The notes under the pieces were generated by a model. It was not told the DNA's origin. It made no database searches and saw only the letters and a program-made list of their open reading frames with translations. From Nocardioides marinus (GTDB lineage: Bacteria > Actinomycetota > Actinomycetes > Propionibacteriales > Nocardioidaceae): a DNA stretch of 64,000 nt. Location: NCBI RefSeq assembly GCF_013408145.1, contig NZ_JACBZI010000001.1, positions 496,001-560,000 on the forward strand, given 5' to 3'. Below, piece after piece: positions 1 to 8,932 of the stretch. The position numbers were made by a program, and so were the translations under genes. Position 1 is the first letter of the stretch, and each line of letters opens with the position of its first letter.

Positions 1-900
1 CTGCAGTACATGAAGCAGCGCCTGCGCGGCTGGGGTGGCAACCTCTCGCGCCAGGCCGGCGGCCGGGCGGCCGGCGGTGAGGGCATCGGTGGTCGAGGCC
101 CCGGTGAGACCAAGATCGAGACCGACCGGCGCCGGATCAACGACCGGATCGCCAAGCTGCGCCGCGAGCTCAAGCACATGAAGGTCACCCGTGACGCCAA
201 GCGCAGCCAGCGCCAGGCCAACCAGGTGCCGAGCGTCGCGATCGCCGGCTACACCAACGCCGGCAAGTCCAGCCTGCTCAACCAGCTCACCAGCGCGGGC
301 GTGCTGGTCGAGGACGCGCTGTTCGCGACCCTGGACCCGACCACCCGGCGCACCACCACCGCCGACGGGCGCGTCTACACCATGAGCGACACGGTCGGCT
401 TCGTGCGGCACCTGCCGCACCAGCTGGTCGAGGCGTTCCGCTCGACCCTGGAGGAGGTCGCCGACGCCGACCTGCTGCTGCACGTCGTCGACGGGTCCCA
501 CCCGGACCCGGAGGGCCAGATCGCGGCGGTGCGCGAGGTGCTCGCCGACATCGACGCCACCGACGTGCCCGAGCTGATCGTCATCAACAAGGCCGACGCC
601 GCCGACCCGATGGTCATCGCGCGGCTGCAGGCGCGCGAGCCGCACACGGTCGTGGTCTCGGCGAGGACCGGCCAGGGCATCGCCGAGGCGCTGGCCCGCG
701 TGGAGTCCGAGCTGCCCCGCCCGGCGGTCGAGTTCGAGGTGCTGCTGCCCTACAGCCGCGGCGACCTGGTCGACAAGATCCACCGCGTCGGCGAGATCGA
801 GTCGATGGAGCACACCGGCGACGGGACGCTCGTGCGCGGACGCGCGAGCGAGTCCCTGGCCGGCGAGCTGGCGGCGTACGCCGTCACGCCGCAGGCCTGA
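1..900 (+). CDS. hflX: GTPase HflX, 3' part
   Basis: Ribosome-associated GTPase that splits stalled or heat-damaged 70S ribosomes. The reading frame is open to the left edge, so the N-terminus is missing; the first visible residues read LQYMKQRLRGWGGNLSRQ, matching the HflX linker before the G domain. G motifs are plain: G1 GYTNAGKSS, G2 around TLDPTTRR, G3 DTVGF and G4 NKAD, followed by the short C-terminal domain. The frame ends in TGA at 900. There is no close partner downstream; the next gene starts 100 bases later on the same strand. Assignment is firm; only the 5' end is unknown. Confidence 0.95.
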   Translation: MQYMKQRLRGWGGNLSRQAGGRAAGGEGIGGRGPGETKIETDRRRINDRIAKLRRELKHMKVTRDAKRSQRQANQVPSVAIAGYTNAGKSSLLNQLTSAGVLVEDALFATLDPTTRRTTTADGRVYTMSDTVGFVRHLPHQLVEAFRSTLEEVADADLLLHVVDGSHPDPEGQIAAVREVLADIDATDVPELIVINKADAADPMVIARLQAREPHTVVVSARTGQGIAEALARVESELPRPAVEFEVLLPYSRGDLVDKIHRVGEIESMEHTGDGTLVRGRASESLAGELAAYAVTPQA

Positions 901-1000
901 GGCCCGCCGGGGCCGTGGCCGGAGCACGATCCGGTCACGGTTCGGCGCGCAAGCGCGGCTTCGGCTGCGTGCGGGGGCCATCGGGCCGCACCATGGACCC

Positions 1001-1738
1001 ATGGCCTTCCGGGGGGTGCGGGACCGGCGTGCGCCGGAGCCCCGCCACAGCGTGCAGCGCCCGCCGCGTCGGCTCGCGGTGGTGGCGCTCGCGGCGGTGC
1101 TCGTGGCCCTCTCCGTGGTCGTCGTGACCGGCCGCGCGACCGGCTCGGGGCCGACCCGGTGCGAGACGTTCAGCGCCGACTCCGTCGCCCGGTCGGGCTC
1201 GGTGTCCGGCGCGGGCGAGGACGTCCTGGTCATCGGTGACTCCTGGACCGCCGGACTCGGCCTCGAGGACCCCACCGGCTCCTGGCCGACCCGGCTGCCC
1301 GGTCGCGTCCACGTGGCCGGCTTCTCCGGCTCCGGGTTCAGCGCCGGCGCCTCGGGCTGCGGCCCGCAGGTCTCGTTCGCCGCCCGGGCACGGGCGGCGC
1401 TGCGCCCCCTCCCGCCCGGTACGCCGGTGGTCGTGGCGGGCGGCCTCAACGACTGGGACATGTCCGCGGCCGACATCCGGGCCGGCTTCGAACGCCTCCT
1501 CGGCCAGCTCGACGGGCACCCGCTGACCGTCGTCGGGCCCGCGGACGCGCCGGCCCGGTCGGCGTACGTCCCGAGGGTCGAGGGGCTGCTCGAGCGGCTG
1601 TGCGCCGAGCACGGGGTGCGGTTCGTGGCGGTGAGCGACCTGGCGCTGGACTACCTGCCCGACCTGCTGCACCTCACCCCGGCCGGTCACGCCCGCTTCG
1701 GCGACGCGGTCGCCGCGCGGCTGTCCACAGCCGGCTGA
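1001..1738 (+). CDS. Secreted or membrane-anchored SGNH/GDSL hydrolase
   Basis: A 245-residue SGNH-fold esterase or lipase-like protein. A hydrophobic segment at about residues 25-43 suggests a signal anchor and action outside the membrane. Block I GDSWTAG holds the nucleophile Ser81, block III is GGLNDWD, and block V HLTPAGH carries the catalytic Asp/His region near the C-terminus. The ATG at 1001 is used; no strong Shine-Dalgarno is visible. The substrate cannot be told from sequence: carbohydrate O-acetyl esters or lipids are equally possible. It ends 44 bases before the GTG of the helicase gene, so the two may be co-transcribed. Confidence 0.8.
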   Translation: MAFRGVRDRRAPEPRHSVQRPPRRLAVVALAAVLVALSVVVVTGRATGSGPTRCETFSADSVARSGSVSGAGEDVLVIGDSWTAGLGLEDPTGSWPTRLPGRVHVAGFSGSGFSAGASGCGPQVSFAARARAALRPLPPGTPVVVAGGLNDWDMSAADIRAGFERLLGQLDGHPLTVVGPADAPARSAYVPRVEGLLERLCAEHGVRFVAVSDLALDYLPDLLHLTPAGHARFGDAVAARLSTAG

Positions 1739-1782
1739 CCGCGGGGAGTGGACCGTCCCCGGCCGCGACTAGGGTGCTCGGC

Positions 1783-3777
1783 GTGAGTGAGCCGAGGACC
1801 AGCGTGAGCGCGATGCTGGAGACGGCGGTGACCGCGCTCGGCGGGGCGACCCGCGACGGGCAGGTGCAGATGGCCGAGGAGGTCGGGCGCGCCCTGGCCG
1901 ACGACCAGCACCTGCTCGTGCAGGCCGGCACCGGCACCGGCAAGTCGCTGGCCTACCTCGTGCCCTCGCTGCTGCACGACAAGCGCGTCGTGGTGGCAAC
2001 AGCGACGCTGGCGCTGCAGCACCAGCTCGTCGAGCGCGACGTGCCGCGGCTGATGGAGGCGATGAAGGGCCAGGAGGGCGTCGACACCTCCTACGCCGTG
2101 CTCAAGGGCCGCTCCAACTACGCCTGCCTCCACCGCGTCCGCGAGGGCGTGCCGGACGACCAGGGCGCCCTGGTGCAGCTGCCCGAGGGCTCGATGGGGC
2201 AGAAGGTCCTCGAGCTGCGGGCCTGGGCGGAGGAGGAGGCCGAGCAGGGCGGCTCCGGCGAGCGCGACAACGCCCCGCGCCACACCGAGCGCGAGTGGCG
2301 CCAGGTCTCGGTCGGTCACCGCGACTGCCTCGGCGCCCAGCGCTGCCCGTTCGGTCAGGAGTGCTTCGCCGAGCTCGCGCGGGAGAAGGCGCACCGCTCG
2401 CACCTGGTCATCACCAACCACTCGCTGCTGGCCATCGACGCCATCGAGGGCGTCCCGATGATCCCCGAGTACGACGCCGTCGTGATCGACGAGGCGCACG
2501 AGCTCGTCGCCCGGGTGACCCAGGCGGCCACCGACGAGCTCACGGCTCCCGACGTGGAGCGCGCCGCGCGCCGCGCCCGCAAGTACGTCTCCACGGAGGG
2601 CGCGAGCAACCCCGCCGACGACCTCGCGGACGCGGGCGAGGCGCTGCGCGACGCGGTCACCACCGCCTCCCCGGGCCGCTTCGACGTGCTGCCCGAGCAC
2701 CTGGGCGATGCGCTGCAGCTGGTGCGCGACGCCGCTCGCGCGTGCGTCTCGGGGTTCCCCAAGGAGAAGCCGGGGGAGGGCGACGGCGACCCGGGCCGCC
2801 AGCAGGCCAAGGGCTCGGTGCAGGACGTCTTCGCCGTCGCCGAGCGGATGGCCGCCGACCTGGAGTCCGACGTGCTGTGGCTCTCGGAGGGCTCCGAGCG
2901 CTCCGCGCCACGGCTGTGCGTGGCGCCGCTGCAGGTGTGGGGGCAGATGCGCGACAAGCTGCTCACCGACAAGACCGTCGTGATGACCTCGGCGACGCTG
3001 ATGCTGGGGGGCGACTTCGCGTCGGTGGCGACCTCGGTGGGCCTCAAGCCGTCGGAGCGGGTCGTCGACGGCGGGTCGGTGCCCGAGGGCGAGGGCGTCC
3101 TCCCGTGGCGCGGCGTCGACGTCGGGTCGCCGTTCGACTACGGCCGCCAGGGCATCCTCTACGTCGCCCGGCACCTCCCGCCGCCCGGTCGCGACGGGCT
3201 GGTGAAGGCCCAGCTCGACGAGATCGCCGAGCTGGTCGACGCCGCCGACGGCCGCACCCTGGGGCTGTTCTCCTCGCGCCGGGCCGCCGAGGCGGCGGCC
3301 GAGGCCGTCCGCGAGCGCCTGCCGCACCTGACGACCCTGGCCCAGGGCGACGCGCAGCTGCCCGAGCTGGCCAAGCAGTTCGTCGAGGACCACCACACCG
3401 TCCTGTTCGGGACGCTCTCGCTGTGGCAGGGCCTCGACGTCCCCGGCGACACCTGCCAGCTGGTCCTCATCGACCGCATCCCCTTCCCCCGTCCCGACGA
3501 CCCGCTGATGAGCGCGCGGCAGAAGGCCGCCGACAAGGCCGGCGGCAACGGCTTCATGCAGGTCGCGGCCACCCACGCGGCGCTGCTGATGGCCCAGGGC
3601 GCCGGGCGGCTGATCCGCACCACCACCGACCGCGGCGTCGTCGCCGTGCTCGACCCGCGGCTGGCCACCGCCCGCTACGGCTCCTTCCTCAAGGCGAGCC
3701 TGCCGCCGATGTGGACGACCACCGACCCTGCCGTCGTACGCCAGGCCCTGACGCGGCTGGCCGCCTCTGCCGGCTGA
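1783..3777 (+). CDS. DinG/XPD-type ATP-dependent DNA helicase
   Basis: Superfamily 2 helicase of the DinG/YoaA type, 664 residues from the GTG at 1783; an upstream open frame overlaps the previous gene and is unlikely to be used. The Walker A motif is AGTGTGKS near residue 50 and Walker B is VIDEAHEL. Four cysteines (YACLH, then RDCLGAQRCPFGQECF) fit the iron-sulphur domain of the XPD/DinG family. Late motifs include LWQGLDVPGD and QGAGRLIR. Expected to unwind 5'-tailed or R-loop/G4 DNA during repair. A strong hairpin follows the stop. DinG is often SOS-controlled in other bacteria, but no SOS box is evident here. Confidence 0.9.
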   Translation: MSEPRTSVSAMLETAVTALGGATRDGQVQMAEEVGRALADDQHLLVQAGTGTGKSLAYLVPSLLHDKRVVVATATLALQHQLVERDVPRLMEAMKGQEGVDTSYAVLKGRSNYACLHRVREGVPDDQGALVQLPEGSMGQKVLELRAWAEEEAEQGGSGERDNAPRHTEREWRQVSVGHRDCLGAQRCPFGQECFAELAREKAHRSHLVITNHSLLAIDAIEGVPMIPEYDAVVIDEAHELVARVTQAATDELTAPDVERAARRARKYVSTEGASNPADDLADAGEALRDAVTTASPGRFDVLPEHLGDALQLVRDAARACVSGFPKEKPGEGDGDPGRQQAKGSVQDVFAVAERMAADLESDVLWLSEGSERSAPRLCVAPLQVWGQMRDKLLTDKTVVMTSATLMLGGDFASVATSVGLKPSERVVDGGSVPEGEGVLPWRGVDVGSPFDYGRQGILYVARHLPPPGRDGLVKAQLDEIAELVDAADGRTLGLFSSRRAAEAAAEAVRERLPHLTTLAQGDAQLPELAKQFVEDHHTVLFGTLSLWQGLDVPGDTCQLVLIDRIPFPRPDDPLMSARQKAADKAGGNGFMQVAATHAALLMAQGAGRLIRTTTDRGVVAVLDPRLATARYGSFLKASLPPMWTTTDPAVVRQALTRLAASAG

Positions 3778-3790
3778 GGCGACGGTCCCG

Positions 3791-3838
3791 GGACGTCATA
3801 CGGACGGGACGAGCGGACGTCCCGTCCGTATGACGTCC
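3791..3838. terminator. Bidirectional hairpin between convergent genes
   Basis: A perfect 21-bp inverted repeat (3791-3811 with 3818-3838) around a six-base loop lies between the stop of the helicase gene and the stop of the reverse-strand phoD at 3847. It has no T-tract, as is common for actinobacterial terminators, and would form on either transcript. Confidence 0.8.
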
Positions 3839-3846
3839 GCCGGCCT

Positions 3847-5532
3847 TCAGCCCACCGGGGCGTCGACCTCGCGCACCGACCCGGCGCCGGAGTCGGTGGC
3901 GAAGGAGCGGGTCCAGGTGATGGGGGTGTCGGGGTCGGTGCGCGAGCCGATGACGAACCAGTCGCACTGCGCCCGCTGCGCGTCGAGGTCGAGCACGCAG
4001 AAGCCGTGGTCGTCGAAGTTGAGGTACTTGATGTGCGGGTTGGCGGCCAGGATCGCCTGCTCCGCCGCCTGGTTGATGGGCGACCTGGCGGGCGTGCCGA
4101 GCTGGTCCTTGAGGTTGTTCGACGTCACCGACGTGCACACGAACTCCACGCCCGCCGTCGGCGTGAGCGGGTAGGCCCCCACGTCGGTCGGCACGTCGAT
4201 CGCCCACGCGGAGTGGATGTCGCCGGTGATGAAGACGGTGTCCTGGACGCCGTTCGCCGTCAGGTGGTCCACGACCGTGCGCCGGTCGGCGGTGTAGCCG
4301 TCCCACTGGTCGGGGTTGGCGTAGACGCCGTCCTGCGGGATCAGCGGGGCCAGGGTGTTCACCGCGTCGGTGACGTCGCGCGGCAGCGCGGCGACCTTGA
4401 GCGGGCTGAACATCACCGACGTCCCGACCACCTTCCACTGCGCGCGCTCCTGCCGCAGCCCCGTGAGCAGCCACTCCATCTGCGGCTCACCGGTGATGGT
4501 GCGCTCGGGGTCGTCGACGCCCGTGTCGTAGCCGGGGTCGGCGACCTGCTGGTCGCGGTAGGTGCGCAGGTCCAGCATCGACAGCTCGGCCAGCGTGCCG
4601 AAGCGCAGCCGCCGGTAGAGCCGCGTCCCGTCCCCGAGCCGGGCGGTCCCGTCGAGGCGGGCCGGCATCCACTCGTCGTACGCGCGGTGGGCGCGGGCGC
4701 GCCGCTTGGCGTAGCTGCCCTCGGTCTCCGGGTCGTGGTTCTCGGCGCCCGTCGCGTAGGAGTCGTTGGTGACCTCGTGGTCGTCCCACGTCACGATCCA
4801 GGGGGCGTGGGCGTGCGCGGCCTGCAGGTCGGGGTCGGTCTTGTACTGCCCGTGCCGCACCCGGTAGTCGGCCAGGGTGACGATCTCGTGGGCCGGCTCG
4901 TGCGCCCGGACGTTGGCCGAGCCGGACTCGTAGAGGTAGTCGCCGAGGTGGACGACGGCATGCAGGTCGTCGCGCTCGGCGAGGCCGCGGTACGCCGCGA
5001 ACAGTCCGGCCGGCCAGTTGCTGCACGAGGTGAAGCCGATCCGCAGGTTCTCCGGGGTGGCGTCGGGCGCCGGCGCGGTGCGGGTGCGGCCGACGCGGCT
5101 GGTCTGCCCGAGGGCGTGGAAGCGGTAGAAGTACCAGCGCTCCGGCCGCAGACCCCGGGCGTCGAGCTTCACGGTGTGGTCGCGGCTGCTGCTGGTGACG
5201 AAGCGGCCCTTGGTCACCACGCGGCGGAACCGCCTGTCGGTGGCCACCTCCCAGCGCACCGTCACCCTGCCGCCGCGCCCCGAGCCTGGCGTGGCCTCCG
5301 GGGTCGGCGTCACCCGGGTCCACAGCACGACGGCGTCGGGCAGCGGGTCACCGGAGGCCACACCGTGCTGGAAGACCGGGTGCGTCGCCCGCGGCCCGCC
5401 CCCGCCCCCCTTCTTCCCGCGCCCCGCCTCGGCGGGTCCCGCGGCGAGCACCCCGAGGGTGGTGCCGGCGGCCCCGGTGGCCAGCACGGTGCGGCGGGGG
5501 ATGGCGGGGGTGGAGGACTGGGTCTGGTTCAC
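3847..5532 (-). CDS. phoD: PhoD-family alkaline phosphatase/phosphodiesterase, Tat-exported
   Basis: A 561-residue secreted metallophosphoesterase that releases phosphate from phosphomono- or diesters. The N-terminus has a twin-arginine signal (PRRTVLATGAAG, then a hydrophobic stretch and a likely AEA cleavage site near residue 36). It is followed by the N-terminal Ig-like PhoD domain (VFQHGVASGDPLPD) and the catalytic domain, with metal-site motifs HLGDYLYE, TWDDHEVTND and ITGDIHSAWA. It is about half identical by eye to the second PhoD encoded at 6955-8733. A PHO-box-like repeat lies about 50 bases upstream. Convergent with the DinG-type gene. Confidence 0.92.
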   Translation of the reverse strand: MNQTQSSTPAIPRRTVLATGAAGTTLGVLAAGPAEAGRGKKGGGGGPRATHPVFQHGVASGDPLPDAVVLWTRVTPTPEATPGSGRGGRVTVRWEVATDRRFRRVVTKGRFVTSSSRDHTVKLDARGLRPERWYFYRFHALGQTSRVGRTRTAPAPDATPENLRIGFTSCSNWPAGLFAAYRGLAERDDLHAVVHLGDYLYESGSANVRAHEPAHEIVTLADYRVRHGQYKTDPDLQAAHAHAPWIVTWDDHEVTNDSYATGAENHDPETEGSYAKRRARAHRAYDEWMPARLDGTARLGDGTRLYRRLRFGTLAELSMLDLRTYRDQQVADPGYDTGVDDPERTITGEPQMEWLLTGLRQERAQWKVVGTSVMFSPLKVAALPRDVTDAVNTLAPLIPQDGVYANPDQWDGYTADRRTVVDHLTANGVQDTVFITGDIHSAWAIDVPTDVGAYPLTPTAGVEFVCTSVTSNNLKDQLGTPARSPINQAAEQAILAANPHIKYLNFDDHGFCVLDLDAQRAQCDWFVIGSRTDPDTPITWTRSFATDSGAGSVREVDAPVG

Positions 5533-5579
5533 ATCGGCTCAACGTCGCCCGGGCGCGCGGGTGACGTCGCGTTCCGAGC

Positions 5580-5612
5580 GTTCACCGGGCGTTCTGGCGG
5601 CGGTCCCGAACC
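5580..5612. promoter_or_regulatory. Putative PHO box upstream of phoD
   Basis: Three consecutive 11-nt units on the + strand start at 5580 (GTTCACCGGGC), 5591 (GTTCTGGCGGC) and 5602 (GGTCCCGAACC). The first matches the actinobacterial PhoP direct-repeat unit well and the others loosely. The block lies 48 bases upstream of the reverse-strand phoD start, the same orientation and almost the same distance as the better block at 8783. Confidence 0.45.
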
Positions 5613-5644
5613 GGGCCCGAGCGGACGCGGACAGGGGTGCCGCG

Positions 5645-6955
5645 TCAGATCCGGGGCTTGCCGTCGTACCGCTTCTTGGGGGTGGGCAGCCCGAAGAACC
5701 TCGCCACGGTGGGCGCCACGTCGATGGTGCGGGCGTGGGCGGAGAAGACCTTGCCGGCCTTGACCGCCGGGTGCCCGCCACCGATGAAGAAGGGGATCGA
5801 CCGGGTCGCGGGGTGGCCGTGGTTGCCGGGGATCGGGTTGCTGGTGACCGGGTCGGGGTCGGAGAAGCGCCAGCCGGCCTGGCAGAACACCACGACGTCG
5901 CCTGACTCCGGGCCCAGCCGCAGCCACGGCGTACGCCGGTCCCAGGCCTTGAGGACGCCGGGCGTGGCCTCGGCGATCTGCTGGATCCGCTTCACCGCCT
6001 TGTCGAGCTTGCTGCTCGGGCCGGTCCAGTAGACGAGGTCGGCACCGCCGTTGTCGGCGATCACGACGTTGCCGCCGAGCAGCGGGTCCTCGTCCATGGC
6101 CCCCTGCAGGGTGATCACGTTGGTGGGGATCGACCAGTCCATCGAGTGGTCGGCGAGCACGATGACCATCGAGTGCTCCCACGCGCCGCTGGACTTCAGG
6201 CCGTCGATGAACCGGCCGACGAGGGTGTCGGTGTCGAGCAGCGCTGCCTGGCGCAGCAGGCGCAGGTTGGTGCCGGTGAGGTCGGTGTGGCCGACCCGGT
6301 CGATGTCGCCGAGGTTGACGAAGACCAGGTGCGGGTCGAACTCGTCGACCATCGAGGTCAGCGCGTTGTAGGTCAGCAGGTCGGGGGCGTGCCCGGAGAC
6401 GGGGATGTAGAGCTCGGGCTCCCAGCGGTGCGTGGCCCGCTCGCCGAAGATGCCGACGAGGTACTCCTTGCTCAGCACCGTGCCGGTGGTGAAGCCGCGC
6501 TTGCCGAGGCGCTCGATGATCGTCTTGACGCGGATGTCGCTGGGCTGGTCCATGTCGCGGATCTCGCCGAGCTCGCGGTCGTAGAAGGAGTTCGCCGGCA
6601 CGCCCGACCGGTCGGGGCGTACCCCGGTCATCATCATCACGTGGTTGGGGATCGTCTCCATGACCGGCATGGAGGTCGCCCGCGGCCACCACATCCCGCC
6701 CTCGCGCAGCGCGTGGAGGTTGGGGGTGAGGGTCGGCTCGATCTCGTCGGGGCGGCAGCCGTCGGTGACGAGCACGTAGCAGCGCTTCTTGGTCCTCGCG
6801 CTGGCGGCGCCCGCGGGCGCCGCCGCGCCGACGGCGCTGGAGAAGGCCAGGCCGGAGGCAGCCGCGGTCAGCACGGTGCGGCGGCTGGCCCGGATCTCCG
6901 CGAGCCGGCGGGCGGCGCGCTCAGGGGAGCCGGCGAGGGGGGTGTCCTGGCACAT
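5645..6955 (-). CDS. Type I phosphodiesterase/nucleotide pyrophosphatase-like phosphatase
   Basis: A 436-residue member of the alkaline phosphatase superfamily, probably exported. The N-terminus has RRTVL followed by a hydrophobic Ala-rich stretch (residues 25-50), a Tat-like signal. Motifs include VTDGCRPDEIEPTLTPNL (first metal Asp), SMPVMETIPNH with the likely nucleophile Thr, GDIDRVGHTD, LADHSMDWS and GNHGHP, giving the two-zinc ligand set of NPP enzymes. The start is the ATG at 6955, which shares one base with the stop of the upstream phoD (TGATG), so translation is coupled. Sandwiched between two PhoD genes, it most likely takes part in extracellular organophosphate breakdown. Confidence 0.85.
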   Translation of the reverse strand: MCQDTPLAGSPERAARRLAEIRASRRTVLTAAASGLAFSSAVGAAAPAGAASARTKKRCYVLVTDGCRPDEIEPTLTPNLHALREGGMWWPRATSMPVMETIPNHVMMMTGVRPDRSGVPANSFYDRELGEIRDMDQPSDIRVKTIIERLGKRGFTTGTVLSKEYLVGIFGERATHRWEPELYIPVSGHAPDLLTYNALTSMVDEFDPHLVFVNLGDIDRVGHTDLTGTNLRLLRQAALLDTDTLVGRFIDGLKSSGAWEHSMVIVLADHSMDWSIPTNVITLQGAMDEDPLLGGNVVIADNGGADLVYWTGPSSKLDKAVKRIQQIAEATPGVLKAWDRRTPWLRLGPESGDVVVFCQAGWRFSDPDPVTSNPIPGNHGHPATRSIPFFIGGGHPAVKAGKVFSAHARTIDVAPTVARFFGLPTPKKRYDGKPRI

Positions 6956-8733
6956 CAGGCCTCCAGCGGAGCGTCGACGGGGGTGATCCGGCCGGTCCCG
7001 GCCAGCGTGGCGTACGACGTCGACCACTCGATCGGGGTGGCCGCGTCGTCCCGGGCGCCGATGACGTACCAGTCCATCTGGGCGCGCTCGGGGGTGATGT
7101 CGAGGACGGAGTACCCGTGGTTGTCGAAGTCGAGGTACTTGATGTGCCGGTTGTTGGCGAGGATCGCGGTCTCCACGAGCGGCGTGAGCTGCGGCGCGCC
7201 GGTGATGTCCTTGAGGTTGTTCGAGGTGACCGAGGAGCACACGAACTCCACCCCGTAGGAGTCGCCGTAGAGCGGCTGCGTGGAGGTGTCCAGCGGCAGC
7301 TCGCAGGCCCACCCGGAGTGGATGTCGCCGGTGATGAACAAGACGTCCTTGACCTGGTGGTCGCGGATGTGGCCGAGGACCTCGCGGCGGTCGGCGGTGT
7401 AGCCGTCCCACTGGTCGACGTTGTAGGGCGCGCCGTCGCCGGGGAGGATGCCGGTCACGTCGTTGATGGGGTCGATCAGGTCGTTGGGCAGGTCGCCGAA
7501 GGTGACCGGCGCGATCATCACCGGGTTACCGATGACCTTCCACTGCGGCGCGTGGTCGCCGCGGGTGAGTGACTCCTTGAGCCAGGCCATCTGCTTCTTG
7601 CCGGTGATGGAGCGGGACGGGTCGCTCACCTCGGCCTCGAGCGCCGGCACGGGTGTCGGCGCGAGCGTGGAGACCTGCTCGTCGCGATAGGTGCGCAGGT
7701 CGAGCATCGAGACCTCGGCGAGGTTGCCGAAGCGCAGCCGACGGTAGAGGCGGGTGCCGTCGCCCAGGGCAGCGGTCCCGTCCATCCGCACCGGCATCCA
7801 CTCGTCGTACGCGCGGTGGGCGCGGGCACGGCGGACCTTGTAGTCACCCTCGGACTCGTCGTGGTTCTCCGCGCCGTTCTTCCACTGGTCGTTGGTGACC
7901 TCGTGGTCGTCCCAGGTGAGGATCCACGAGTAGCGCGCGTGCAGGGCCTGCAGGTCGGGGTCGGCCTTGTAGTTGGCGTGCCGGCGGCGGTAGTCCTCGA
8001 GGCTGACCATCTCGTGCGGCGGGTCGTGCGGGCGGACGACGACGTTGTCCTGGCCCATGCCGTACTCGCCGGTGGGGTACTCGTAGAGGTAGTCGCCGAG
8101 GTGGAGGACGGCGTGGAGGTCCTCGCGCGCCGCGAGGCCGCGGTAGGAGCTGAAGAAGCCGGCCTCGAGGTTGGCGCAGGACACGACCCCGAAGCGCAGG
8201 TTGTCCAGGGCGGCGCGCTTGCGCGGCGCCGTGCGCAGGCGGCCGACGGGGCTCTTCTGGCCGAGGGCGCGGAAGCGGTAGAAGTACTCGGTGTCCGGCT
8301 TGAGGCCCCTGGCGTCGAGCTTGACCGTGTGGTCGCGCCCGGCGCTGGTGCGGAACCGGCCCTTGCTGACGACCTTGCGGAACCGCTTGTCCTTGGCCAC
8401 CTGCCAGGTGACGGTGACCGGCCCGCCCTTGCCCGAGCCGGCCGTGGCCGCAGGGGTGGGGGTGACGCGGGTCCAGATGACGACCCGGCGCGGCAACGGG
8501 TCACCCGAGGCGACCCCGTGCTGGAAGACCTCGTGCGTCGCCTTCCCGCGCTCGGCCCCGTCGGCCGCACCGGGCTGCCCCGTCGGGTCGGCCTGCGCAG
8601 GGCGTACGCCGCTGCCGAGCACCCCGGCCGCGGCGGCTCCCGCGGCGCCGGTCGCGAGGACGGTGCGGCGGGGCAACGCGGAGGGGGAGGAGGACGAGGT
8701 GGGGGGCGTCGTCGGCGGCTTCGTCGAGGTCAC
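6955..8733 (-). CDS. phoD: Second PhoD-family alkaline phosphatase, Tat-exported
   Basis: 592 residues, a paralogue of the protein at 3847-5532. The Tat signal is PRRTVLATGAAG at about residues 24-36, preceded by a Thr/Ser/Pro-rich n-region. PhoD motifs are present: VFQHGVASGDPLP, LHLGDYLYEYPTGEYG, TWDDHEVTND and FITGDIHSGW. It carries an extra insert (YPTGEYGMGQDN and a longer loop around VSTLAPTPVPA) relative to its sibling. It is first in a two-gene unit with the phosphodiesterase. A good PHO-box candidate stands 50-80 bases upstream, so low-phosphate induction through PhoP is likely. Confidence 0.92.
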   Translation of the reverse strand: MTSTKPPTTPPTSSSSPSALPRRTVLATGAAGAAAAGVLGSGVRPAQADPTGQPGAADGAERGKATHEVFQHGVASGDPLPRRVVIWTRVTPTPAATAGSGKGGPVTVTWQVAKDKRFRKVVSKGRFRTSAGRDHTVKLDARGLKPDTEYFYRFRALGQKSPVGRLRTAPRKRAALDNLRFGVVSCANLEAGFFSSYRGLAAREDLHAVLHLGDYLYEYPTGEYGMGQDNVVVRPHDPPHEMVSLEDYRRRHANYKADPDLQALHARYSWILTWDDHEVTNDQWKNGAENHDESEGDYKVRRARAHRAYDEWMPVRMDGTAALGDGTRLYRRLRFGNLAEVSMLDLRTYRDEQVSTLAPTPVPALEAEVSDPSRSITGKKQMAWLKESLTRGDHAPQWKVIGNPVMIAPVTFGDLPNDLIDPINDVTGILPGDGAPYNVDQWDGYTADRREVLGHIRDHQVKDVLFITGDIHSGWACELPLDTSTQPLYGDSYGVEFVCSSVTSNNLKDITGAPQLTPLVETAILANNRHIKYLDFDNHGYSVLDITPERAQMDWYVIGARDDAATPIEWSTSYATLAGTGRITPVDAPLEA

Positions 8734-8782
8734 GACTCATCCAACGACGCCGCCCCCTGTTTCGTGACGGTTTCGCCGGAGT

Positions 8783-8815
8783 GAGCACCGTCCGTTCACC
8801 CGGTGCTCACCAGGC
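8783..8815. promoter_or_regulatory. Putative PHO box upstream of the phoD-phosphodiesterase unit
   Basis: Three adjacent 11-nt units, starting at 8783 (GAGCACCGTCC), 8794 (GTTCACCCGGT) and 8805 (GCTCACCAGGC), match the direct-repeat layout of actinobacterial PhoP sites. The same bases also form a 10-bp inverted repeat (8781-8790 with 8801-8810), so a hairpin at the end of the lexA transcript is an alternative reading. Confidence 0.5.
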
Positions 8816-8830
8816 GACCGCCCGCGACCC

Positions 8831-8915
8831 GGTGGACGAGCGGGCGTCGAGACCCCGCGCCTACCGGTGGTCGAGCAGTGAGGAGCGCCAGCGACGAGCG
8901 GGCGTCGAGACCACC
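8831..8915. repeat. Palindromic interspersed repeat, one full copy plus a partial copy
   Basis: The full copy at 8866-8915 begins GGTGGTCGAGCAG, contains GAGCGCCAGCGACGAGCG and ends GTCGAGACCACC; the ends are inverted. A truncated copy (8831-8854) sharing GACGAGCGGGCGTCGAGACC stands directly before it. Related copies lie inside nrdR (15413-15460) and nrdJ (18366-18417). The copy here is intergenic, between lexA and phoD. Confidence 0.75.
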
Positions 8916-8932
8916 CGCCGCCGGCGTACCCC

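Noticed and set aside
1687..3576. Long reverse-strand open frame antisense to the DinG-type gene
   Set aside because: Its composition (Leu, Gly, His, Arg and Val-rich, no motifs) is that of an antisense shadow, and the + strand gene has all helicase motifs.
8781..8810. lexA terminator hairpin
   Set aside because: The 10-bp inverted repeat is real, but the same bases fit three 11-nt PHO-box units at the right distance from phoD, which I judge the better explanation. The two are not mutually exclusive.
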